DNA of 12,535 nt, taken from contig CANIYB010000040.1 in the NCBI GenBank assembly GCA_947471105.1, forward strand, positions 1-12,535, written 5' to 3'. The notes under the pieces are model-generated. The model had not been told where the DNA came from. It saw only the letters and a list, made by a program, of their open reading frames with translations, and ran no database searches. Below are positions 1 to 8,779 of this stretch, one piece after another. Origin of the DNA: Cytophagaceae bacterium. Lineage in GTDB: Bacteria > Bacteroidota > Bacteroidia > Cytophagales > Spirosomataceae. The first letter of the stretch is position 1, and each line of letters starts with the position of its first letter. The translations under genes were made by a program, and so were the position numbers.

Positions 1-7
1 CTCGCTA
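1..7 (+). tRNA. Last bases of a tRNA gene truncated by the window edge
   Basis: The first nine bases, CTCGCTACA, are identical to the end of the tRNA 3' half at 12339-12347. They would be the last six bases of the acceptor strand plus discriminator A, followed by CA. If the match is real, an intact tRNA gene ends here and the rest of it lies left of the window. CCA is not encoded. Nine bases are too few to identify a tRNA alone. The call rests on the match and on both copies being followed by the same type of hairpin and the same 12-bp repeats. Confidence 0.5.
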
Positions 8-17
8 CATGAAAATC

Positions 18-45
18 AAGGACTTACGTTTAATCGTGGGTCCTT
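18..45 (+). terminator. Hairpin just after the tRNA end, possible tRNA terminator
   Basis: AAGGACTTACG (18-28) pairs with CGTGGGTCCTT (35-45) around loop TTTAAT, giving an 11-bp stem with two U:G pairs. The sequence after it (46-53) is T-rich but interrupted by G, so it would be a weaker terminator than its counterpart at 12367-12398. It has the same stem length, loop length and partly the same sequence as that hairpin, with compensatory differences. Use of U:G pairs points to an RNA-level structure. It could alternatively be part of a recombination site. Confidence 0.5.
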
Positions 46-54
46 TGTTGTTTC

Positions 55-90
55 TGCGTGAGGTTTTGCGTGAGGTTTTGCGTGAGGTTT
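55..90 (+). repeat. Three tandem 12-bp repeats, TGCGTGAGGTTT, at left end
   Basis: Three exact copies of TGCGTGAGGTTT follow one another at 55-66, 67-78 and 79-90. The core GCGTGAGG is at 56-63, 68-75 and 80-87. The same repeat in the same orientation occurs three times at 12415-12450, again just after a tRNA 3' end and a hairpin. Iterated short sites near an attachment site are typical of arm sites bound by tyrosine recombinases or accessory factors. That role is inferred. The region 91-193 between these repeats and the fructokinase stop shows no gene or clear terminator. Confidence 0.85.
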
Positions 91-193
91 TTTACTTTTA
101 CCCATACAATAAATTATTCATGGAAATACAAAATAGTTCAATTGAGGATCTAGATTTAATCGACTACTAAAATTTTTCGGGAGTTTTGTGCTA

Positions 194-1144
194 TTAATCG
201 AAAATGGAATTATTCAAATGTTTGAAGGCTTCCATCGCTCCCATGTATTCACAGGTTCTAGCACCTGCTTTATTCGCATTGCGAATGATAGTTTTCCAAT
301 CTTCCATTGAAACTAATTTTACATCTTTTACAATTCGCTTATTCAATTGATATAAAACCGCACCCACAAAGGCATCGCCTGCACCAGTGGCGTCCACGGG
401 TTGAATAGGAATGCTTTTAATAATTTCAAGGGCATCACCCATACAAAGCATTGTGCCTTCTTTACCTAAGGTAATGGTAAACACAGCATTTGTTTTTTTT
501 CTTAAAGCAGCTGCTGCAAGCGCCACAGTATTAGCGCCAGTAATTAATAAAGCCTCTTCATCACTTAGTTTAAAAAAATCGCAGCTTTCAATAAAAGGGT
601 CACACTGCGAAATAAAATAAGCACTATTATTTTGAAAAAGTAGATGTCTGTAGTTAGGGTCAAAACTTATTAGACAACCAGCTTGTTTTGCTTTAGCTAA
701 TAATTCAAGATAAGTATTTTGAAGGGGGCCAGGTAAAAAAGCAGTGGCCGATCCAAAATGTACAATTCCATATTCATTTAAATGAACTGTAGCTAAATCG
801 GCTATGGTTAATTCTTTATCTGCGCCTCTATTAAAATAAAAATCTCTTTCCCCATCCTTCATTAAAGAAACAAATGCGAACGTGGTAAAATGAGCTGGGT
901 CCTTAATAATTAAATTAGTATCTACGCCCATTTCTTTCAGTAAACTAGTAAGGTGAAGTCCAAAGGGATCTTCACCTACCTTAGCAGCCATACTTACCTC
1001 GCCTCCTAATGCAGCAATAGCCGCTGCAACATTGGCGGGCGCACCACCTGCTTTTTTTAAAAAATGTTGGCCATTAGATAAGGATATATTTACATCTGTA
1101 CAAATCATATCAATTAAAGCCTCACCAATACAAAGTACTTTCAT
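194..1144 (-). CDS. PfkB-family carbohydrate kinase, probable fructokinase
   Basis: This cytoplasmic sugar kinase of 316 residues (normal family length) is predicted to phosphorylate fructose with ATP and feed it into glycolysis. The N-terminal PfkB signature is at residues 32-61, with AGGAPANVA at 32-40 and VGEDPFG at 56-62. FDPNYR at 161-166 is common in fructokinases. The C-terminal signature DATGAGDAF at 251-259 carries the anion-hole glycines and the catalytic base Asp257. Its ATG lies 2 nt after the regulator's stop codon, so the two are almost certainly co-transcribed. PfkB kinases vary in substrate; fructose is preferred because of the GH32/SusCD context and because fructan loci in Bacteroides also carry a fructokinase. 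No convincing terminator was seen after the stop codon, on the way to position 1. Confidence 0.9.
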   Translation of the reverse strand: MKVLCIGEALIDMICTDVNISLSNGQHFLKKAGGAPANVAAAIAALGGEVSMAAKVGEDPFGLHLTSLLKEMGVDTNLIIKDPAHFTTFAFVSLMKDGERDFYFNRGADKELTIADLATVHLNEYGIVHFGSATAFLPGPLQNTYLELLAKAKQAGCLISFDPNYRHLLFQNNSAYFISQCDPFIESCDFFKLSDEEALLITGANTVALAAAALRKKTNAVFTITLGKEGTMLCMGDALEIIKSIPIQPVDATGAGDAFVGAVLYQLNKRIVKDVKLVSMEDWKTIIRNANKAGARTCEYMGAMEAFKHLNNSIFD

Positions 1145-1146
1145 GA

Positions 1147-3906
1147 TTATTTTTTTGAGGATTCTTTAAATTCTGATGGCGTAATTGAAAATTTAGATTT
1201 AAACACTGTCGAAAAATATGCTTGAGATGAGAAACCTACTTTATAAGCAATTTCTGAGATAGAGAGGTCCTCGTTAATTAATAAATATTTTGCCTTTTGA
1301 AGCCTAACTGATAAAATATAATCATTTACATTAAATCCTAAAAGCGCCTTTGTTTTCCTATATAGCTGGATTTTAGATATACCTAATCCTTTATAAATAG
1401 TATCTACAGATAAGTCTTCATTTGAAAGATTAGACTCAATAATTGATGTGAATTCACTAATAAATTTACGATCTAGCTTGTTGGAGGTGTTAGATCTACT
1501 TTCAGATGGAAGTTCACTTATAAAATGCTCACGTAAAATAGCTCTATTCTTTAACAGTGAAATTATTGATTCTTCAAGATAATTTAAGTTAAAGGGTTTA
1601 GTAATAAAAATATCGGCAAAAGATTTCATACCTTCTATTTGATCTTCAATTGATGTTTTAGCAGTTAATAGAATAATGGGAATGTGAGAAGTTCTTAAAT
1701 CATTTTTTAATGTTTCTGCAATTTTTAAACCACTTAAACCTGGCATTATTATATCTGATATAATTAAATCTGGAACTATATCAAATGCCCTGTTAATTCC
1801 ATCATTGCCATCATTAGCACTTAATATCTCGTATTTACCTTCTAATCGATTTTTTAAAAATTCTCTTAAATCATCATTATCTTCAATGATTAAAATAGAG
1901 GATACATTATCCAGTTGCACTTTTTGTTCTTTCTCGAATTCATGTGGCAAGATATCTCTTGTATACAGGTAGATATCTTTTGAGATATCATTTTGAATCA
2001 TATCATTTGCAACTAAGTTGTTTTTATTTTGCTCGAATGGAAGTGTAATTGTAAAGCAAGTTCCATTACCTTTTTTACTATTTATCACTATTGTTCCGTC
2101 ATGGGCGTGTATAAGTTCTTTTGATAAAGAAAGCCCAAGTCCAGTTCCTTTGAATGTACTACTATGCCCTTGATAAAATAAATCAAAAGCATGTTCTACA
2201 TCCACAGTAGACATACCTATGCCATTATCTTCAATTTTAATAATGATTTTTTCTTGTTCTTTTTCTTGGTCAATAGTGATATTAATTATGCCATTTTCTT
2301 CTGTGAATTTAAATGCATTAGAAAGTAGATTGAATAATACTTTATCAATCATAGATTGGTCAAAGAAAATATTTAGTCCTAAAGTTGTATTATTTACATT
2401 TAATGAAATATGTTTTTTCCTTGCTAAATCTTTAAATTCATTTATAATTTCAATGACAAACTCACCTATATTATGCTTAGTGGCATTTATTTGCATTTTA
2501 CCCTCTTCAATCTTTCTAAAATCCATTAATTGATTAATTAATTTTAATAGTCGTATAGAATTTCTTTGAACAAGATCTAAGTTATTTTTTAGAGTAAAGT
2601 GTAGTTTAGGAGATGATATTGTATCCTCCAATGGCCCTAAAATTAAAGTGAGGGGTGTTCTTAATTCATGAGAAATATTAGTAAAAAAATTGAATTTAGC
2701 ATCTGTGGCTTCCTTTGCTTGTTTTGCCAAGCTTACTAATTTATTTCTTTGTTCACTAATCTCATCTTTTTGAGCCTTTAATTTTTTATTTATCTTTTTA
2801 TTTTCTTTAAATAAGTAATAAAAAATACTACTTAAAATCAATGCAATTGCAAGTGTAATTGAAATTGCTAATATAATATTGGTTTGATTTTTACTTATTA
2901 GAATCTGTTGATCAATTCTATTTTGTCTTATGTCAATATCTTTTTGTTGTTCAATTACTTTATTGCTTTGTTGTTGTAATATTTTAACGTTTGTTGAGTC
3001 AATAATTGTAGATTCTAAAGCGTTTTCTTTTCTAAAAGGTTTATTTTCCAGAATATTGATAGCAGTTTGTATGGATTCTTGGCCTCCAGTAGGATACAGA
3101 ACGGTAGCCTTTAGCTGCTTATTAGCAACCATGTCCATCCCCATATCTTTTACAGAGAGTCCATCTACTCCAATTATTTTTATGCTTTTCTCTACTCCAT
3201 TTTTCTTACAAATCTGGTAAACAATTTTTGCTATATAATCACTATGGGCAAAAATGACATTCAGATCTCTATTGTTTTTTATGACTGAGTCGAGTTTCTT
3301 TTCGAAGTTTATTTCATGATCATTAATTTTAGCAATAAAATCAATCCCTTTCTTTTTTGATATAATGTCTGTAAATCCTTTATCCCTGTCGATAAATGGT
3401 GAGGCAGTAAATAGTCCAGTTACTTCAAGCACCTTACCTTTTCCTTTTATTAGAGAAATGGCATATTTACCTGCATTTTGACCAACATCATAGTTAGATG
3501 CGCCTATGTATGCAGTATATCTTTCAGAATTGATCCTTCTGTCAATAAGAACTATAGGTATATTTGAGTTATAAACTTTTTCAAGAACTTGGTTTAATGG
3601 AGTTATTTCATGTGGACTTACTATTAATAAGTCTATTTTCATTTGAAGCAACTCGTCAATTTGTTCTTTTTGTTTTTTACTATTCGCTTCGGCATCTTTT
3701 ATGTAAAACTCAATATTATTGTGAAATGAGACTTCTCTTTTCATTTCCCTCAACATTGTTTCTCTCCAATTATCAGCACTTTGTGCTTGAGAAAACCCAA
3801 TCTTAAATTTTTTATTTTCGCTCTCTTTCTTATTACAAGCAATACAAATTAAAACAAGTAAAAAAGATAGATAAAAGTAGATAATTCGAAAATTTGATAC
3901 TAGCAT
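1147..3906 (-). CDS. Hybrid two-component sensor/regulator with sugar-binding periplasmic domain
   Basis: This one-protein signalling system has 919 residues from ATG 3906. Order: signal segment 1-24; type-1 periplasmic-binding-protein fold (RbsB/LacI-like) 34-310, with FIDRDKGF and IIGVDG; helical linker; membrane helix 343-366; coiled coil 370-400; histidine kinase with NISHELRTPL (phospho-His413); ATPase domain with N box at Asn530, DNGIGM at 560-565 and GTGLGLSLS at 587-595; receiver with phospho-Asp718 and Lys770; AraC-type DNA-binding domain about 825-919. Catalytic residues are all present. This matches the class of B. thetaiotaomicron BT1754, whose periplasmic domain binds fructose, so this protein probably senses fructose and activates the divergent operon. 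An in-frame TTG at 3936 would add ten residues. ATG is preferred because it places a short basic region directly before the hydrophobic segment. It is transcribed with the downstream kinase. Confidence 0.93.
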   Translation of the reverse strand: MLVSNFRIIYFYLSFLLVLICIACNKKESENKKFKIGFSQAQSADNWRETMLREMKREVSFHNNIEFYIKDAEANSKKQKEQIDELLQMKIDLLIVSPHEITPLNQVLEKVYNSNIPIVLIDRRINSERYTAYIGASNYDVGQNAGKYAISLIKGKGKVLEVTGLFTASPFIDRDKGFTDIISKKKGIDFIAKINDHEINFEKKLDSVIKNNRDLNVIFAHSDYIAKIVYQICKKNGVEKSIKIIGVDGLSVKDMGMDMVANKQLKATVLYPTGGQESIQTAINILENKPFRKENALESTIIDSTNVKILQQQSNKVIEQQKDIDIRQNRIDQQILISKNQTNIILAISITLAIALILSSIFYYLFKENKKINKKLKAQKDEISEQRNKLVSLAKQAKEATDAKFNFFTNISHELRTPLTLILGPLEDTISSPKLHFTLKNNLDLVQRNSIRLLKLINQLMDFRKIEEGKMQINATKHNIGEFVIEIINEFKDLARKKHISLNVNNTTLGLNIFFDQSMIDKVLFNLLSNAFKFTEENGIINITIDQEKEQEKIIIKIEDNGIGMSTVDVEHAFDLFYQGHSSTFKGTGLGLSLSKELIHAHDGTIVINSKKGNGTCFTITLPFEQNKNNLVANDMIQNDISKDIYLYTRDILPHEFEKEQKVQLDNVSSILIIEDNDDLREFLKNRLEGKYEILSANDGNDGINRAFDIVPDLIISDIIMPGLSGLKIAETLKNDLRTSHIPIILLTAKTSIEDQIEGMKSFADIFITKPFNLNYLEESIISLLKNRAILREHFISELPSESRSNTSNKLDRKFISEFTSIIESNLSNEDLSVDTIYKGLGISKIQLYRKTKALLGFNVNDYILSVRLQKAKYLLINEDLSISEIAYKVGFSSQAYFSTVFKSKFSITPSEFKESSKK

Positions 3907-4221
3907 TATTAAATTGATTAATCTATAAACTAACAAGCAATTTGGTGAAAATTGTGGTAAGTACTGTTCAATTCTGATTATATTTTTTCAATTTTAGTCT
4001 TATCTAGACATTAAACCCAGTTTTCTTATTTGATTTAACCACAGAATTATAAAATCATGATTCAAAATCAAATATCATTTATAAAATTTGTTTTCAACAT
4101 AATTATAAAAGCTTGTTAATCAAATGTTTATAATTAATTACAATTCTATACAACATAGTTACAAATTCTAAAGGAATCTGCAGCGTTCCTAAATAAATTT
4201 ATTGTCTTATTAGTAATTACT
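3907..4221. promoter_or_regulatory. Divergent control region between regulator and transport operon
   Basis: This 315-bp, very AT-rich spacer separates the two divergent arms and contains no credible gene. It should hold promoters for both. I found no exact Bacteroidota -7 element (TAnnTTTG) on either strand; the nearest is TAAAATTTG at 4082-4090, with one extra base. Dyads present are ATTTGATTT (4028-4036) with AAATCAAAT (4065-4073), the palindrome AATCATGATT (4053-4062), and the longer dyad at 4100-4136. AATTATAAAA is repeated at 4045-4054 and 4101-4110. Since the rightward genes have no other gap above about 100 bp, the regulator most likely binds here. AT-rich sequence gives such repeats by chance, so individual sites are uncertain. 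Confidence 0.55.
4100..4136. promoter_or_regulatory. Inverted repeat upstream of the MFS gene, candidate operator
   Basis: TAATTATAAA (4100-4109) and TTTATAATTA (4127-4136) are perfect 10-bp inverted copies. Inside them TTG (4113-4115) and CAA (4121-4123) also pair around TTAAT. The dyad ends 85 bp before the MFS start. A dimeric AraC-type regulator site is possible, as is a structure in the 5' leader. The arms are almost wholly A and T, so chance occurrence is a real alternative. Confidence 0.3.
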
Positions 4222-5571
4222 ATGCTCAAATCAAAATATTTTAGGTGGTCTATAGTAGCCTCAATTGCGGGTTTTATATTTGGATTTGATACTGTGGTCA
4301 TCTCTGGCGCCAATATCCCTATTAAAAACCTTTGGAACACAACACCTTTATTTCATGGCTTCTTCATCATGTCAATGGCATTATGGGGTACGCTATTTGG
4401 GTCTATTTTTGGGGGTATTCCTACTGATAGGTATGGTAGAAAAAAAATCCTATTATTATTAGGTATTTTATTTGCAGTTTCTGCAATCGGCTCTGCTTTG
4501 GCAAATAATCCTTTTGTATTCTCTTTTTTTAGATTTATTGGAGGAATTGGGATTGGTGTTTCATCCGTTGTGGCCCCAACTTATATATCTGAAATATCCA
4601 CACCCAAAACTAGGGGTAAGCTAGGGGCTTTATACCAATTCAATATTGTATTTGGTATTCTTGTTGCTTTTTTATCAAATTATTTCTTGCAAGGGTTTGG
4701 AGGAGAGAATGATTGGAGATGGATGTTAGGTATTTTAGTCATTCCTTCTGTCATTTTCACAATTATGGTTTTTGGGATACCAGAAAGTCCAAGATGGTTG
4801 ATTATTCAAAAAAATGATAGACTTAAGGCCACAAAGATTTTCAAGGAGATGGGTGTGGAGGATGCTAATCGAGAGATTGATTTGATATTGAATATACAAA
4901 TATCTGATAATTTAAGAAACCCTTTACACACTTTTTTTACAAAAAAACATAATAGGATTCTCTGGCTTGCATTTTTAATTGCATTTTTCAATCAATTATC
5001 AGGAATTAATTTTATTCTATATTATGCTCCTGAGATTCTTTCCAAGATTGGCATAGGTGAAAAAGATTCATTATTGAATTCAATTTCAATCGGGGGAACC
5101 AATCTTGTGTTCACATTTGTTGGTTTATATTTAATTGATATAATAGGACGAAAAAAATTACTCATAATTGGTTCAATCGGCTACATCATAAGCTTATCAC
5201 TAGTCGCAGGTTGCTTTATTTCACATGCAAGTTCTTTTGTGTTGATGTCATTTTTACTACTTTTTATTGCTGCTCATGCAGTTGGTCAAGGAGCAGTTAT
5301 ATGGGTTTTTATTTCAGAAATATTTCCAAACAAATTAAGGGCGACCGGACAATCTTTTGGTGCAAGTGTTCATTGGGTTTTCGCAGCTATCATTACTTTA
5401 ATCACGCCATTGTTTTTAGATGAAAAAGAAGGAATATTTAAAGAAAATCCATGGCCCATTTTCGTTTTTTTTGCTTTAATGATGGTCGTTCAACTTGCTT
5501 GGGTGCTGTTGAAAATGCCTGAAACTAAAGGAGTATCATTAGAAGAAATTGAAAGTCAATTAATTAAATAA
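4222..5571 (+). CDS. MFS sugar porter, probable inner-membrane fructose importer
   Basis: This 449-residue, 12-helix transporter belongs to the sugar porter branch of the major facilitator superfamily (XylE/GLUT-like). Hallmarks are GFDTVVISGA in helix 1 (21-30), DRYGRKK between helices 2 and 3 (69-75), PESPRWL after helix 6 (187-193), QLSGIN with YYAP in helix 7 (258-270), IGRKK (308-312), EIFPNKLRATG (366-376) and PETKG after helix 12 (433-437). It probably imports fructose released by the periplasmic GH32 enzyme, most likely with protons, for the linked kinase. It is the first gene of the rightward arm, with 49 nt before susC, so co-transcription is likely. No Shine-Dalgarno sequence precedes the ATG, as is usual in this phylum. 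The sugar specificity is inferred from context; glucose or another monosaccharide is possible. Confidence 0.9.
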   Translation: MLKSKYFRWSIVASIAGFIFGFDTVVISGANIPIKNLWNTTPLFHGFFIMSMALWGTLFGSIFGGIPTDRYGRKKILLLLGILFAVSAIGSALANNPFVFSFFRFIGGIGIGVSSVVAPTYISEISTPKTRGKLGALYQFNIVFGILVAFLSNYFLQGFGGENDWRWMLGILVIPSVIFTIMVFGIPESPRWLIIQKNDRLKATKIFKEMGVEDANREIDLILNIQISDNLRNPLHTFFTKKHNRILWLAFLIAFFNQLSGINFILYYAPEILSKIGIGEKDSLLNSISIGGTNLVFTFVGLYLIDIIGRKKLLIIGSIGYIISLSLVAGCFISHASSFVLMSFLLLFIAAHAVGQGAVIWVFISEIFPNKLRATGQSFGASVHWVFAAIITLITPLFLDEKEGIFKENPWPIFVFFALMMVVQLAWVLLKMPETKGVSLEEIESQLIK

Positions 5572-5620
5572 TATAAACTTTTTCGATTGCTATGGAATTT
5601 ATAAAATTAAAAATTAAACT

Positions 5621-8600
5621 ATGAAAAAAACCCTTCTGTTATTTATTGTAATGATCGCATCATTGCAATATGTAATCGCCCAAAGGCAGTTAACAGGAAC
5701 TGTCAGAGAGGCTGGAACAAATCAACCTTTGTCTGGTGCAAGCGTTAACCTTCAGGGGTTATCTGTTGGTAGTATCACAAATGTTGAAGGAAAATTTACT
5801 ATTACAGTGCCTGAAAAAACAAAAGCGCTTGTAATTAGTTATGTTGGTTACGAAGCCAAAACCGTTTCAATTGATGGTAAAAGTCAGTTGGATGTATTTC
5901 TTACTTTAGGTAAAGATCTTGATCAAGTTGTTGTGGTGGGATATACCTCGCAACGAAAACAAGATTTAACTGGAGCAATTGCTGTTGTTGATTTAGCACC
6001 GGTTAAAAATAATACCTCTGGTAATACTATGCAAGCTTTGCAAGGTCGTGTAGCTGGTTTGTATATTGAAAAAGATGGCTCACCGAACGGTTCTAATAGT
6101 AGAATATTAATTCGTGGAGCAAATACATTAGGTAACAATGATCCACTTTACATCATTGATGGAATACCTACTACAAGGCCAGAGGTTTTTCAAAATTTAA
6201 ATCCAGCAAGTATCGCTAATGTACAAGTTTTGAAAGATGCGTCAGCTGAATCTATTTATGGTGCTCGTGCATCTAATGGAGTTATTATTGTAACTACTAA
6301 AAATGGTGGTAATACAAATGGTAAGGTAGAATTTCAATTCAATAATAGTTCATCTATGCAATCTGAAAAATCAATGAGATTTAATATGCTAAATTCAATT
6401 GATAGAGGTAAGGCTTTATGGCAAGCGTCGGTAAACGATGGTCAAGATCCTGCAGCAGGGTATGGGGAGATCTACAAATTTGATTGGAATAAAAATTATA
6501 CAACACCAGTATTAGGTGGAGTTTCTTTACAACCTTATGTTGGTGGGGATCCAAATACTCCAGCAGGAAATACTAATTGGCAAGATATAATGTATAAGAC
6601 AGGAATGGTTACTAACAATAGTTTAACTGCTTCAGTTGGTAATAAGAATTCTTCACTAGAGATTAATTTTGGGCATATCAAGAATACTGGTATGCTTAGA
6701 TATACAGGATATGAGCGCTTAAGCGGAAGTATTAGTGCTGTTACACGTTCATTTAATGATAAGGCAATTTTTGGAGTTAATTTACGTATGGCTAATTCTG
6801 ATGAAACTTTAACTGCAAGAGATTTAGGTGGTGCATCAACAACGTTTTTGGCAGTTACCTTAGCACCAACAATTCCTGTTTACCAAGCAGATGGAAAAAC
6901 ATATGCAGGTGAATTAGGAGCTGGTTATTCTGATAGAAATAACCCTTTACATATGCAGGATTTAGCTAAATGGAATAATGCAAATAGATTAAACACATTT
7001 GGAAATGTTTATCTTGAAATTCAACCAATCAAAAATTTATTTTTTAAATCAAATTTTGGTGCTGATAACTCTAACTTCTTAAATAAAATAATAACACCCA
7101 CTTTCTCTGAAGGTGCATTGAATAGAACTACTAACAGTTTATTTTATGATCAAAATCATTATCTAAGTACTACTTTCTCAAATACTTTAAGATATAATTA
7201 TAGCTTTAGAGATGAGCATAAATTTAAATTCTTAGTTGGTACTGAATTAATTAAAACAAATTTAGATTTTCAATCAACAAAGAAGGAAGGATATGCTCTT
7301 CAAACGGAAGACTATTTTACCTTGAGTGCTGGTACTGGAAATACCACAGTAACAGGAGGTTCTACTGGAAATAGATTGTTTTCTCAATTCGCTAGAGTTG
7401 ATTACAGTTATTCAGATAAATACTTATTAGCATTAACTGTGCGTAGAGATGGCTCTTCTAGATTTGGTACTGACAACCAGTATGGATTCTTCCCTGCAGC
7501 TTCATTAGGCTGGAGAGTAGACAAGGAAAATTTCATGAAAAATAATACATTTTTCTCTGAGCTGAAATTAAGAGCTGGTATAGGACGTGTTGGAAATCAG
7601 CAAATTGGTGATTTAGCGCGTTTCGGGTTATTCGATACGAGATATGGTACAACAATGGCCCAATTAGTTGGTGGATTCTGGGAGCAGTATATGAATATTG
7701 GTACTGCATACTCTTTATCTGGTGCCAATACAGGCACATTACCTTCGGGTTTTGTTCAAACGCAAGCTTCTAATTCTGGATTGAAGTGGGAAACCACTGA
7801 CGAAATAAACACTGGGGTTGACTTTGGAATTTTAAATAATAAGATTTCAGGTTCATTCGATTACTTTACCAGAAAAACTTCAGGAATTTTAATCACCCCT
7901 CCTGTGGCATCTGCATTAGGTGAAGGGCAATCAAAAGCTGTAAATGGCGCCTCTAAATCAAATAAAGGCTGGGAATTTATAATTGGCTATAATGCACAAA
8001 AGAGAGGAGATTTTAATTACAACGTAACTTTAAATTTCGCTCATTTTAGAGACCAAATTACAGAATTGCCAGAAAATGTTCGACCTGCTTATGCTGGAAA
8101 TTTAGTCAGCACAATCATTGGTCATTCTCAATTTGACATTTTCGGATATAAGACAAACGGTCTTTTCCAGTCACAATCCGATGTTGATGCTGCTCCTAAA
8201 CAAATAGGTGCTGGACCAGGTCGTATTAGATATGTTGATATTAATTCAGATGGTGTTATTAATGACTTAGATAGAACTTGGATAGGCACCACACTTCCTT
8301 CTTTGGAGTATGGCATGAGAATTGATTTGAATTATAAGAAATTTGATTTATCAATATTTGGTTCTGGAGTTGGCGGAAGAACTGGATTTGATGTATATAC
8401 GTTATTCAATAATTTAATGAAGAGCAGAGAGAATGTTGGGCCAGGCGTTTTAAATGCATGGACTGCACAGAATTCAAGTTCAAGAGTGCCTGCATTAACA
8501 TTAAAAGATAATAATAATGAAGGAAGAACTTCAGACTATTTCATGGTAAATACTTCTTATTTCAAATTAAGAAATGTACAAATTGGGTATACTATTTCTC

Positions 8601-8758
8601 CAAAGACAGTATTTTCAAGATTACACATTTTTGCAATGGCCGAAAATTTATTCTGGGTAAAGAGTAAAAATTATTTAAGTCCTGATCCAGAAAGAATAGA
8701 TCTAGATCCTGTGCCTATTCCAAAGACTTTTACAATAGGAATCAATGCATCATTTTAA
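5621..8758 (+). CDS. susC: SusC-like TonB-dependent outer-membrane transporter for fructo-oligosaccharides
   Basis: This 1045-residue SusC/RagA-family protein has a signal peptide (1-20, cleaved near AIA/Q21). A carboxypeptidase-regulatory-like domain follows (about 22-100), then the family segment DQVVVVGYTSQRK (101-113), a plug domain with LQGRVAGLYI (140-149), RGANTLGNNDPLYIIDG (165-181) and SIYGARASNGVIIVTTK (211-227), and a long beta-barrel. The C-terminus ends in Phe, as expected for outer-membrane assembly. An Asp-rich DINSDGVINDLDR loop late in the barrel resembles a calcium-binding motif common in SusC proteins. It should form the pore under the adjacent SusD lid and import oligosaccharides using TonB energy. 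Fructan specificity is inferred from GH32 and the fructokinase, not from this protein. There are 21 nt between its stop and susD. Confidence 0.95.
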   Translation: MKKTLLLFIVMIASLQYVIAQRQLTGTVREAGTNQPLSGASVNLQGLSVGSITNVEGKFTITVPEKTKALVISYVGYEAKTVSIDGKSQLDVFLTLGKDLDQVVVVGYTSQRKQDLTGAIAVVDLAPVKNNTSGNTMQALQGRVAGLYIEKDGSPNGSNSRILIRGANTLGNNDPLYIIDGIPTTRPEVFQNLNPASIANVQVLKDASAESIYGARASNGVIIVTTKNGGNTNGKVEFQFNNSSSMQSEKSMRFNMLNSIDRGKALWQASVNDGQDPAAGYGEIYKFDWNKNYTTPVLGGVSLQPYVGGDPNTPAGNTNWQDIMYKTGMVTNNSLTASVGNKNSSLEINFGHIKNTGMLRYTGYERLSGSISAVTRSFNDKAIFGVNLRMANSDETLTARDLGGASTTFLAVTLAPTIPVYQADGKTYAGELGAGYSDRNNPLHMQDLAKWNNANRLNTFGNVYLEIQPIKNLFFKSNFGADNSNFLNKIITPTFSEGALNRTTNSLFYDQNHYLSTTFSNTLRYNYSFRDEHKFKFLVGTELIKTNLDFQSTKKEGYALQTEDYFTLSAGTGNTTVTGGSTGNRLFSQFARVDYSYSDKYLLALTVRRDGSSRFGTDNQYGFFPAASLGWRVDKENFMKNNTFFSELKLRAGIGRVGNQQIGDLARFGLFDTRYGTTMAQLVGGFWEQYMNIGTAYSLSGANTGTLPSGFVQTQASNSGLKWETTDEINTGVDFGILNNKISGSFDYFTRKTSGILITPPVASALGEGQSKAVNGASKSNKGWEFIIGYNAQKRGDFNYNVTLNFAHFRDQITELPENVRPAYAGNLVSTIIGHSQFDIFGYKTNGLFQSQSDVDAAPKQIGAGPGRIRYVDINSDGVINDLDRTWIGTTLPSLEYGMRIDLNYKKFDLSIFGSGVGGRTGFDVYTLFNNLMKSRENVGPGVLNAWTAQNSSSRVPALTLKDNNNEGRTSDYFMVNTSYFKLRNVQIGYTISPKTVFSRLHIFAMAENLFWVKSKNYLSPDPERIDLDPVPIPKTFTIGINASF

Positions 8759-8779
8759 AGAATAAAAAATCAAATCAAA

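Noticed and set aside
55..90. CRISPR array
   Set aside because: The 12-bp units are directly tandem with no unique spacers, and no cas genes are present.
9..170. 53-codon forward frame starting at ATG 9 as a gene
   Set aside because: The ATG abuts the tRNA end, the frame crosses the hairpin and the repeat array, and the product resembles nothing I know. Kept only as a weak finding.
2219..2533. Forward open frames opposite the regulator gene (also 2930-3220 and 3564-3806)
   Set aside because: They are antisense to conserved kinase and sensor domains, with low-complexity hydrophobic products and no start context.
3907..3936. TTG start adding ten residues to the regulator
   Set aside because: The ATG at 3906 places a short basic region directly before the hydrophobic signal segment, and TTG starts are uncommon.
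4146..4340. Reverse open frame overlapping the MFS start
   Set aside because: It overlaps conserved MFS helix 1 coding sequence and has no recognisable product.
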